Origin: Granulicella cerasi
Lineage (GTDB): Bacteria; Acidobacteriota; Terriglobia; Terriglobales; Acidobacteriaceae
DNA: 64,000 nt
Assembly (NCBI RefSeq): GCF_025685575.1
Contig: NZ_JAGSYD010000001.1
Location: forward strand, 189,852 to 253,851
Direction: 5' to 3'
Shown: one piece after another, positions 57,035 to 64,000 of the stretch
Layout: each line of letters opens with the position of its first letter
Position numbering within the stretch: position 1 is the first letter of the stretch
Notes under the pieces: model-generated
Seen by the model: the letters and a program-made list of their open reading frames with translations, nothing else
Databases searched by the model: none
Told to the model about the DNA's origin: nothing
Translations under genes and position numbers: made by a program

Positions 57035-58570
57035 TTACTCCAGCGGCGCGGTGGTGAAACTCGGTTGTGCTTTTGCCGTCACCAAACGGTAGAGCACAAA
57101 ATCGCGCGAAGTATTCGCGCGGCGCTCAAAGAGCAGGCTGGCGCGATGCGAGCCGTCGGCGTCGACGACGTCGATAAACCGCATCCACGGCGTGCGCGCT
57201 TTGTGCGCGGAGTCCGTCACAGAACTGAGCGCCACCTGCATGTTGCCTTCGGGCAGCCGCTGCGTCACCAGCGCCACGTGCGCCAGCAGCGCGGTGCCAT
57301 CCTTTGCCATCGCAACGGGGACGTCGGCGGTGTAGACGAACGTTGGCAGGCCACCGTAGCTAAGCTGGAAACCTTCGACCTGCTCGTTGATGAAGCTCAC
57401 CGCGACCGGCGCGGCTGACTTCGCCTTCGCGGTGCGCGCGGTGGATCTGTGTGCCGCAGCAGCGCTCGGTGCGGCCTTCGCTGCAAGCGGGGGGGCCGTC
57501 GCAGGATGCGTTGCGGTGTTCACGCCCTGCGGCGTGCGCTTCAACGTCGGCGGCGCGCCGTCATCCTCGCCGGCAGCGGCCGTGGTCTTATTCACCAGCG
57601 TGGGGTGCGAACCGTCGTTCGCTGGAGCGGATGTAGCAGGAGCCACAGCCTTCGCCGCAACGAGCTGATTCGCCGCAAGGTAGGGCTTCAACTGCGCGAG
57701 CGCAATGTCATGCAGCGCCGCGATCGTCTGCGCTTCGTCGCTGGACGAATCCCATGAGCGGCGGAAGAGATGCTGCAGACGTGCACCTGCGTCAGACACC
57801 GCGATGGACTGGTGCATGTCTGCGGGCAGGCCGGTGAGCGGCATCGTTGTCTCGTCCTGCTTCTTGCCGTGCGAGAGCGTCGGGCGGTCGGGGTCGTCGT
57901 TCAGATTGCCCACGCCAGCCACGTAACCTTGCGGCTTGCCGGGCTTCTTTTTCTTCTTGTCGTCGGCGAGGGCATCGTCGCGGCGCGCGAGAGTGGGCTT
58001 CTCTTCGTCCTGCGCGTCGTTGGAGGTCGGATGCGGTCGCCGCGGGTTCGCGTCAGACTTTGCCGTGTCCGTCTCTGGGCGCTTCGCGACAAAGTGCGGC
58101 TCACCATCGTCGCTGTCCCCACCGTCAATCGCCACTGGAGTACGGCTGGGCTTGCCCGGCTTCACCTTCGGCGGCTTCGGAATGACGAAGTCCCCATAGC
58201 CATACCAGCTCCCTGCCCCGGTCGCTTCATCTTCCGGGGCGGCGGTCGTCACCTTGCGCGCGTACTTCAGCTCAACGATGCCCTTCGCGTTACCGGCGTC
58301 CTCGACCGAGTACAGATTTCCCGAGAGCAACGCAAACGGCACGGGCCGCGAGAGGTACGTGCCACCATCTTCGAACTCGCCGTCGATGAACACGGTGACC
58401 GGCACAAGCCGCGAGGCGGTCGGTTTGTCGAGCGAGCCGGTCCACTCGTAAACACTGACCGCGCGTGTGACCTTGTCGGGGTCGTCCACATGATGCATCT
58501 GCGCGTGCGCCATCGTCGCGCACAACGGCGAGGCGAGCAGCAGCGCGAAGATGGAGGAGCGACGGAGCAT
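57035..58570 (-). CDS. secreted orphan protein with repeated Pro-Thr-Leu motifs
   Basis: A 511-residue exported protein, signal peptide LRRSSIFALLLASPLCATMAHA-Q. A folded N-terminal part (about 30-145; VSVYEWTGSL, VTVFIDGEFEDGGTYLSRP) leads to a long disordered middle with a periodic motif: KPTLARR, RPTLSHG, HPTLVNK, PPTLKR, and a variant EPHFVAKR. The final 130 residues (FQLSYGGLPTFVYTADV, LPEGNMQVALSSVTDSAHKARTPWMRF) look folded. I do not recognise the family; similar PTL-type motifs seem frequent in Acidobacteria secreted proteins. ATG 58570 is chosen for the signal peptide. Confidence 0.75.
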   Translation of the reverse strand: MLRRSSIFALLLASPLCATMAHAQMHHVDDPDKVTRAVSVYEWTGSLDKPTASRLVPVTVFIDGEFEDGGTYLSRPVPFALLSGNLYSVEDAGNAKGIVELKYARKVTTAAPEDEATGAGSWYGYGDFVIPKPPKVKPGKPSRTPVAIDGGDSDDGEPHFVAKRPETDTAKSDANPRRPHPTSNDAQDEEKPTLARRDDALADDKKKKKPGKPQGYVAGVGNLNDDPDRPTLSHGKKQDETTMPLTGLPADMHQSIAVSDAGARLQHLFRRSWDSSSDEAQTIAALHDIALAQLKPYLAANQLVAAKAVAPATSAPANDGSHPTLVNKTTAAAGEDDGAPPTLKRTPQGVNTATHPATAPPLAAKAAPSAAAAHRSTARTAKAKSAAPVAVSFINEQVEGFQLSYGGLPTFVYTADVPVAMAKDGTALLAHVALVTQRLPEGNMQVALSSVTDSAHKARTPWMRFIDVVDADGSHRASLLFERRANTSRDFVLYRLVTAKAQPSFTTAPLE

Positions 58571-58626
58571 CTGGTTCAAAGAATGAGGCAGCAATGACTT
58601 AGACGCATACTACGGCCGGACGGGTT

Positions 58627-61600
58627 CTAATCGCCAGCCGCAGGATGCCCGTGCGCAGGTATCTCGTGGTGAGGCTTCGGCGGGAAGCCCAGCAAAGTAA
58701 GCATTCTGCGGCGCCAAAGCGGCAGATGAAGCCGGATCCACTCGAAGACCAGGTAGATCACCGGCGTGGTGAAGAGCGTAAGGCACTGCGAAACAATCAG
58801 GCCACCAATGATGGTGACGCCCAGCGGCACACGCAGCTCCGAGCCCGTTCCCGTGCCGAACGCCAGCGGAATTGCACCGAGCAGTGCTGCCATCGTCGTC
58901 ATCATGATGGGACGGAAGCGCAGCAGGCACGCTTCGTAGATCGCCTCTTCCGGCGTTTTGCCGTGCTCGCGCTCGGCCACCAGGGCGAAGTCGATCATCA
59001 TGATCGCGTTCTTCTTCACGATGCCGATGAGCAGGATGATGCCGATCATCGCGATGACCGAAAGGTCGATCTTGAAGAGCAGCAACGCAAGCAGCGCGCC
59101 TACACCCGCTGAGGGCAGCGTGGAGAGAATCGTCAGCGGATGGATGAAGCTCTCATAGAGCACACCCAACACGATGTACACCGTGAAGAGCGCGAAGAGA
59201 ATGAGCAACGGCTCTGACTTGAACGACGCTGCAGCGGCCTGCGCCGTGCCAGCGAAGCCGCCCTTCACCGTAGAAGGCACGCCGATACGCACACGCGCAG
59301 CGTTGATCGCATCCGTCGCCTGCCCCAGCGAATAGCCTGCCGAGAGATTGAACGAAAGCGTGGCTGCCGGCGACAAACCCTGGTGGTTCACGGCAAGCGG
59401 AATGCGCGAAGTGGTCAGCTTCGTAATCGCCGAAAGCGGAATCTCCGCGCCGGTCTTCGACTTCACATAGAGCGTGCGCAGCGCCTCCGGCGACTGCTGG
59501 AACGGCTGCGCGACCTCGAGCACCACATGGTACTGGTTCAGCGCGCCGTACACGGTCGATACCTGACGCTGGCCATACGCTGACGAAAGAATCGAGTCGA
59601 TCGCGAGCGCCGAAACACCGAGGCGCGAAGCTGTGTCTCGGTCGATGGTGACATGCGCTTCAAGGCCCTGGTCCTGCTGGTCGGTCGCGATGTCCTTCAG
59701 CTCGGGCATCTTCTGCATCTCGGCCATCAGCAACGGCGACCACTTGTCGAGGTCCGTGGTGGTGTCTGCGGTGAGCGTGTACTGGTACATCGTCGCGGAG
59801 CTTCGACCGCCGATGCGCAACTCCTGCGCGCTCTGCAGATACATCTGCGTACCCGGCATGTGCGAGACCTGGGGACGAAGGCGCGTGATGATCTTGTCCG
59901 CCGTCTCGCCAGCCTTCGCACGAGCCTCCGCATCCTTCAGCACGATGAACATCGAGGCCGTGTTCGACGAGCCTCCACCAGGTCCACCAGAACCCACGAA
60001 GGCAAGGGTATTTTCAACCTGCGGGTCCTTCTCGATGACCGAAGCCATCTTCTTCACATCGGCCTGCAGTGTGTTGAAGCTGGTGTCCTGCTGCGTCTTC
60101 AACTGGCCCTGCAAGCGGCCGGTGTCCTGCTCCGGGAAGAAGCCCTTCGGCACGATGATGAAGAGGTAGATGTTGAGCGCGAAGGTGATGAGGAAGACGA
60201 CCAGCGTGGCGATCTTATGACGCAGCACCCACTGCAGGCCACGCTCATACTCTCCGGTGAGCCACGCAAGATGCTTCTCGCCCGTGCGATAGAACCAGCC
60301 CTTGTTCTCTTCCTTATGTTCCTTCAGGAACTTGCCTGAGAGCATCGGCGTGGTCGTCAGCGAGACGACGAGCGACACGGCGATCGCCACCGAAAGCGTC
60401 ACCGCAAACTCGCGGAAGAGACGACCGATGATGCCTGGCATCAACAGAATCGGAATGAACACCGCGATCAGCGAGATGGACATCGACAACACGGTGAAGC
60501 CGATTTCCTTGGAGCCGATCATCGCGGCTTCAAACGGCTTCTTGCCCATCTCGAGATGGCGCATGATGTTCTCGATCACGACGATGGCATCGTCAACGAC
60601 GAAGCCCGTAGAGATGGTGAGCGCCATCAGCGAGAGATTGTCCAGCGTGTAGCCCAGCAGCCACATCACGCCGAAGGTGCCCAGCAGCGACAGCGGCACC
60701 GACACCGACGGGATCACCGTGGAGCGGCCTTCGCGCAGGAAGACGAAGACGACCAGCACCACCAGCAGGATGGAGATGATCATCGTGCGCTCAACGTCCT
60801 TCAACGAAGCGCGGATGGAAAGCGTGCGGTCCAGCACGACCTGCAGCTTGATGTCAGGACGAATCGAAGCCTGAAGCGCCGGCAACTGCTTCAACACGTT
60901 GTCGACCGTCTCGATGACGTTCGCACCCGGCGACTTGAAGACCACGACCAGAATCGCAGGCTTGCCGTTGAAGAGACCCATCGTGTGGATGTCTTCCATC
61001 TCGTCGACAACTGATGCCACATCCGAGAGTCGCACGATGCCGTGCTCATTGGCCGAACCAACGTCGGTGACCTTGGAGGTCGCAAAGTTCGCCACGGTCG
61101 TGCTGTTGCTCGTCGTCGTGGACGCCTTGCTGCTTGAAGACGACGCCGAGGTCGAAGTAGACGACACCGCGCTGCTGCTGCTCGCCGCAGAGCTCGGAGT
61201 TTTGGAGGAACTCGTACTGCTGTTCGTCGTGGTCGAGGTCGATGCAGACTCCGACGACGGCAGCCCGGTGGACGCGGTGGCGTTTGAAATGGGGCCACGG
61301 TTGGTCGCGATGATGAGCGGCCGATACGCTGCCGCGCCGGTGATCTGGTCGGTCGTCGCGATGCGTGTGCGCGTCGAGGCCGGGTCCGTACCGTTGATGT
61401 AGCCGGTCGGCTTCAGCACGTTCACGCTGGTCATCGCCGCGCGCACGTCATCCAGCGAAAGCCCGAAGCTGGTAAGCATGTACGGGTTGGCTTCGATGCG
61501 GACCGCAGGCTTGGCTGAGCCGCCCGTAAACACCTGGCCGACGCCGTCGACCTGCGCAATCTTCTGCGCCAGTACGGAGTCGGACGCGTCGTACATCTGC

Positions 61601-62232
61601 GCGCGGGTGGCGTTGTCCGACGTGAGCGCGAGAATCAGAATCGGCGAGTCCGCCGGGTTGATCTTGCGGTACGTCGGGTTCGACGGCAGGTTCGCGGGAA
61701 GCTGTGCGCGGGCAGCGTTGATGGCCGCCTGCACATCGCGGGCTGCGCCGTTGATGTCACGCGAAAGATCGAACTGCAGAATGACCGAGGTCGATCCCGT
61801 AGAAGAGGTCGAGGTCATTTCGTTCACGCCAGCGATGCGCGAGAACTGACGCTCCAACGGAGTCGCCACCGAGGAGGCCATCGTCGTAGGATCAGCGCCG
61901 GGCAACTGCGCGCCGACGGCGATCACCGGGAACTCGACCTGCGGAAGCGACGAAACAGGCAACAGCTTGTACGCCACGCAGCCCGCGATGATGATCGCGA
62001 TGGAAAGCAGGAACGTAGCGACGGGCCGCTTGATGAACGGTGCAGAGAAATGCACGCCGCCGACCGGTTCGTCGCTTTCGTTCAGCTCCTGCGCGGTGAC
62101 GTGCGGCGCCTCAGGCGCGTGTGCGCCTGCGCGATCGCTCGGTCCACCGTTGTCGTGCGCCTTGGCGTAGTCGCCAGGCTTCGGTGCGTCGTGCGGTGTG
62201 CTGTCGCCGGGTTGAGGATTCTCAAAGCTCAT
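58627..62232 (-). CDS. RND efflux transporter (MdtC-like) with Ser/Thr-rich periplasmic insert
   Basis: A 1201-residue HAE-1 pump. It has RPVATFLLSIAIIIAGCVAY at the first helix, FVVDDAIVVIENIMRH with the proton-relay Asp pair, and GIVKKNAIMMIDFALVAE in the second half. Compared with the usual 1030-1060 residues it has an extra N-terminal segment (about 50) and a Ser/Thr-rich run of about 55 residues (roughly 322-378) inside the periplasmic porter domain, between YRPLIIATNRG and IVRLSDVA. It follows the other RND gene by 15 bases, in the MdtB-MdtC type tandem. Drugs, bile-like compounds or metals are possible substrates. Confidence 0.92.
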   Translation of the reverse strand: MSFENPQPGDSTPHDAPKPGDYAKAHDNGGPSDRAGAHAPEAPHVTAQELNESDEPVGGVHFSAPFIKRPVATFLLSIAIIIAGCVAYKLLPVSSLPQVEFPVIAVGAQLPGADPTTMASSVATPLERQFSRIAGVNEMTSTSSTGSTSVILQFDLSRDINGAARDVQAAINAARAQLPANLPSNPTYRKINPADSPILILALTSDNATRAQMYDASDSVLAQKIAQVDGVGQVFTGGSAKPAVRIEANPYMLTSFGLSLDDVRAAMTSVNVLKPTGYINGTDPASTRTRIATTDQITGAAAYRPLIIATNRGPISNATASTGLPSSESASTSTTTNSSTSSSKTPSSAASSSSAVSSTSTSASSSSSKASTTTSNSTTVANFATSKVTDVGSANEHGIVRLSDVASVVDEMEDIHTMGLFNGKPAILVVVFKSPGANVIETVDNVLKQLPALQASIRPDIKLQVVLDRTLSIRASLKDVERTMIISILLVVLVVFVFLREGRSTVIPSVSVPLSLLGTFGVMWLLGYTLDNLSLMALTISTGFVVDDAIVVIENIMRHLEMGKKPFEAAMIGSKEIGFTVLSMSISLIAVFIPILLMPGIIGRLFREFAVTLSVAIAVSLVVSLTTTPMLSGKFLKEHKEENKGWFYRTGEKHLAWLTGEYERGLQWVLRHKIATLVVFLITFALNIYLFIIVPKGFFPEQDTGRLQGQLKTQQDTSFNTLQADVKKMASVIEKDPQVENTLAFVGSGGPGGGSSNTASMFIVLKDAEARAKAGETADKIITRLRPQVSHMPGTQMYLQSAQELRIGGRSSATMYQYTLTADTTTDLDKWSPLLMAEMQKMPELKDIATDQQDQGLEAHVTIDRDTASRLGVSALAIDSILSSAYGQRQVSTVYGALNQYHVVLEVAQPFQQSPEALRTLYVKSKTGAEIPLSAITKLTTSRIPLAVNHQGLSPAATLSFNLSAGYSLGQATDAINAARVRIGVPSTVKGGFAGTAQAAAASFKSEPLLILFALFTVYIVLGVLYESFIHPLTILSTLPSAGVGALLALLLFKIDLSVIAMIGIILLIGIVKKNAIMMIDFALVAEREHGKTPEEAIYEACLLRFRPIMMTTMAALLGAIPLAFGTGTGSELRVPLGVTIIGGLIVSQCLTLFTTPVIYLVFEWIRLHLPLWRRRMLTLLGFPPKPHHEIPAHGHPAAGD

Positions 62233-62247
62233 GCGTAACTATTCCGC

Positions 62248-64000
62248 CTAGTGCTGCTCCGCAGGATGCGGATGGTCCGGGCGATGCTGGCCGCCGTGCG
62301 TGTGTTCGTAAAGCTCCTCATCTGCCTTCGCCGTGCCCAGATACCTGCGGCCGATGCGATCGAAGAAGAGGTAGACCACAGGCGTGGTGAACAGCGTAAG
62401 AATCTGCGAGATGATGAGGCCGCCGATGATCGAGATGCCCAGCGGACGACGCAGCTCTGATCCCGTGCCGGAACCGAACGCCAGCGGCACCGCACCGAGC
62501 AATGCCGCCATCGTCGTCATCATGATCGGGCGGAAGCGCAACAGGCAAGCCTGATAGATCGCTTCCTCCGGCTCCATGCCCTGCTCGCGCTCTGCTTCCA
62601 GCGCGAAGTCAATCATCATGATGGCGTTCTTCTTCACGATGCCAATGAGCAGGATGATGCCGATCAGCGCGATGACCGAAAGGTCCTCATGGAAGAGCAG
62701 CAGCGCCAGGCACGCACCTACACCTGCTGAAGGCAAGGTGGAGAGAATCGTGACCGGATGAATGTAGCTCTCATAAAGCACGCCGAGCACGATGTACACC
62801 GTGATGAGTGCGGCGAGGATGAGCAGCGGCTCGTTCTGCAACGAAGCCTCGAACGCCGACGCCGTACCTTCAAACTGGGACTGCACGCTGAGCGGCAGCT
62901 TGAGCTGCTTCACCGCTTTGTTCACCGCATCCACGGCATCGCCGATGCTCTTGCCTTCAGCAAGGTTGAAGGAGATGGTGTTTGCGGGGAACTGTCCCTG
63001 ACGGCCAATGGAAAGTGCTGCCGCCGTGGGCTGCACGGTGATCAGCGTAGAGAGCGGAACCTGCGTGCCGTTCGAGCTCGCGACGTAGAGGTTCTTCAGC
63101 GCATCCACCGTCTGCTGGAAGTTCGGCGCAACCTCGAGCACTACGTGGTATTGGTTGAGCTGCGTGAAGATCGTGGAGACCTGACGCTGACCAAACGCGT
63201 CGTCGAGTACGTCATCGATGTTCTGCGGCGTGATGCCGAGGCGCGATGCCGTGTCACGATCGATCACCAGTTGCGTGCCGAGGCCGTTGATCTGCATGTC
63301 GCTGGCCACGTCTCGCAACTCCGGCAGCTTCTCCAGCGCAGCGACGATCTTATCTGTCGCCATCGCAAGTTCAGCGGAGTTCGGGTCCGTAACCGAGTAC
63401 TGATACTGCGTACGCGAGACGCGATCTTCTACCGTGAGGTCCTGCGAGGCCTGCAGATATGTCTGAATTCCTGTAACGGCGTCGGCCTTCTTTTGCAGGC
63501 GAGCGATCACGGTTGAGATGTCCGCAGAGCGCTCGTCGCGGTCCTTCAGGTCAATCTGAATACGGCCTGAGTTGAGCGTGGTGTTGGTGCCGTCGATACC
63601 GATGAAGCTCGAGAGGTTGACGACGTCCGGGTCCTCCAGCAGCGCCTTGGCGAGCTTCTGCTGACGCTCACCCATCGCGGCAAAGCTCGTGCCCTGGCTC
63701 GCTTCGGTGATCGCCATCACGACGCCCGTGTCCTGCACCGGGAAGAAGCCCTTGGGCACGATGATGTAGAGCCACACCGTGAAGACGAACGTGGCTACCG
63801 TAACGATGAGCGTGAGCGTCTGGTGCGAAAGCACCCACTTCACGCCGCGACCGTAGAGCGCGATCGTGTCCTGGAAGAACTTCTCGCTGATGTTGTAGAA
63901 CTTGCCGCGTTCGCTTTCCGGCTTGTGCTTCAGCAGGCGCGCGGACATCATCGGCGTAAGCGTCAGCGACACCACAGCCGAAACGAGAATCGTCACCGAA
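62248..64000 (-). CDS. RND efflux transporter (MdtB-like), N-terminus beyond window
   Basis: 584 residues are visible and the frame remains open to the right edge. The piece starts within the fifth/sixth helix region (ILVSAVVSLTLTPMMSARLL), then TM7 LIVTVATFVFTVWLYIIVPKGFFP, the second periplasmic loop, GIVKKNAIMMIDFALEAERE, and GTGSELRRPLGISIIGGLIISQ. It is the partner of the next RND gene; a heterotrimeric pump is probable. The adaptor and channel are presumably further upstream of this gene. The Ser/Thr-rich insert region of the paralogue lies outside the window, so a comparison cannot be made. Confidence 0.92.
   Translation of the reverse strand, partial: SVTILVSAVVSLTLTPMMSARLLKHKPESERGKFYNISEKFFQDTIALYGRGVKWVLSHQTLTLIVTVATFVFTVWLYIIVPKGFFPVQDTGVVMAITEASQGTSFAAMGERQQKLAKALLEDPDVVNLSSFIGIDGTNTTLNSGRIQIDLKDRDERSADISTVIARLQKKADAVTGIQTYLQASQDLTVEDRVSRTQYQYSVTDPNSAELAMATDKIVAALEKLPELRDVASDMQINGLGTQLVIDRDTASRLGITPQNIDDVLDDAFGQRQVSTIFTQLNQYHVVLEVAPNFQQTVDALKNLYVASSNGTQVPLSTLITVQPTAAALSIGRQGQFPANTISFNLAEGKSIGDAVDAVNKAVKQLKLPLSVQSQFEGTASAFEASLQNEPLLILAALITVYIVLGVLYESYIHPVTILSTLPSAGVGACLALLLFHEDLSVIALIGIILLIGIVKKNAIMMIDFALEAEREQGMEPEEAIYQACLLRFRPIMMTTMAALLGAVPLAFGSGTGSELRRPLGISIIGGLIISQILTLFTTPVVYLFFDRIGRRYLGTAKADEELYEHTHGGQHRPDHPHPAEQH

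Overview
The window is about 62% G+C, densely coded, and reads as chromosome of an acidobacterium (Acidobacteriota, Terriglobia, close to Acidobacteriaceae). The evidence is a secreted protein of the 'VWFA-related Acidobacterial domain' type, a complete alternative complex III plus caa3-type oxidase operon of the acidobacterial layout, many secreted peptidases and RND pumps, and several Acidobacteria-style secreted orphans. I found no tRNA, rRNA, CRISPR array, prophage or transposase. The assignment rests on gene content and was not tested phylogenetically.

Layout. 1-8841: M28 peptidase (cut by the window edge), RDD membrane protein, GluQ-RS, S9 dipeptidyl peptidase, DnaG primase, TrmJ-like methylase, a mini band-7 protein and a DUF3224 protein. 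8949-22477 (minus strand): one eleven-gene respiratory operon, transcribed actA-B-C-D-E-F, an unknown membrane protein, SCO, then ctaC-D-E-F. It moves electrons from quinol through alternative complex III to a cytochrome c oxidase whose subunit II carries its own cytochrome c domain. It ends in a clear terminator. 22879-28298: divergent Lgt-like protein, RluD-type pseudouridine synthase, VWFA protein, small secreted protein, adenosine deaminase. 28373-35066: TetR regulator divergent from a complete tripartite RND pump, with a candidate operator between them. 35306-46497: AsmA-like protein, ABC-F ATPase, DUF6624 protein, Na+/H+ antiporter, MHYT-GGDEF cyclase, ErpA-like protein, methyltransferase, IscU and OmpH. 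46498-47743: about 1.2 kb without a convincing gene, ahead of an arginine-rich protein with a receiver-like C-terminus. 49170-64000: an orphan lipoprotein framed by repeats, MnmG, a double M16 peptidase, FabD, a secreted orphan, and two tandem RND pump genes (MdtB/MdtC-like), the first cut by the window edge.

The most unusual layer is the repeats. Family F1 is a short hairpin element whose stem varies with compensatory changes; it sits at five of the eight convergent gene junctions. Family F2 is a two-hairpin element that flanks one orphan lipoprotein gene. A third class consists of degenerate tandem heptamers (AGGGYYY, CGAGNNN and AGTNNNN types), often arranged as inverted pairs. Four such heptamer tracts lie in frame inside mnmG and enlarge that otherwise intact enzyme to 768 residues, with recurring peptides such as SGPWALxPGP. 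This resembles the in-frame palindromic elements of Rickettsia and the heptamer repeats of cyanobacteria, and it is the best candidate here for something undescribed.

Protein families were assigned by reading motifs by eye; no database search was run.
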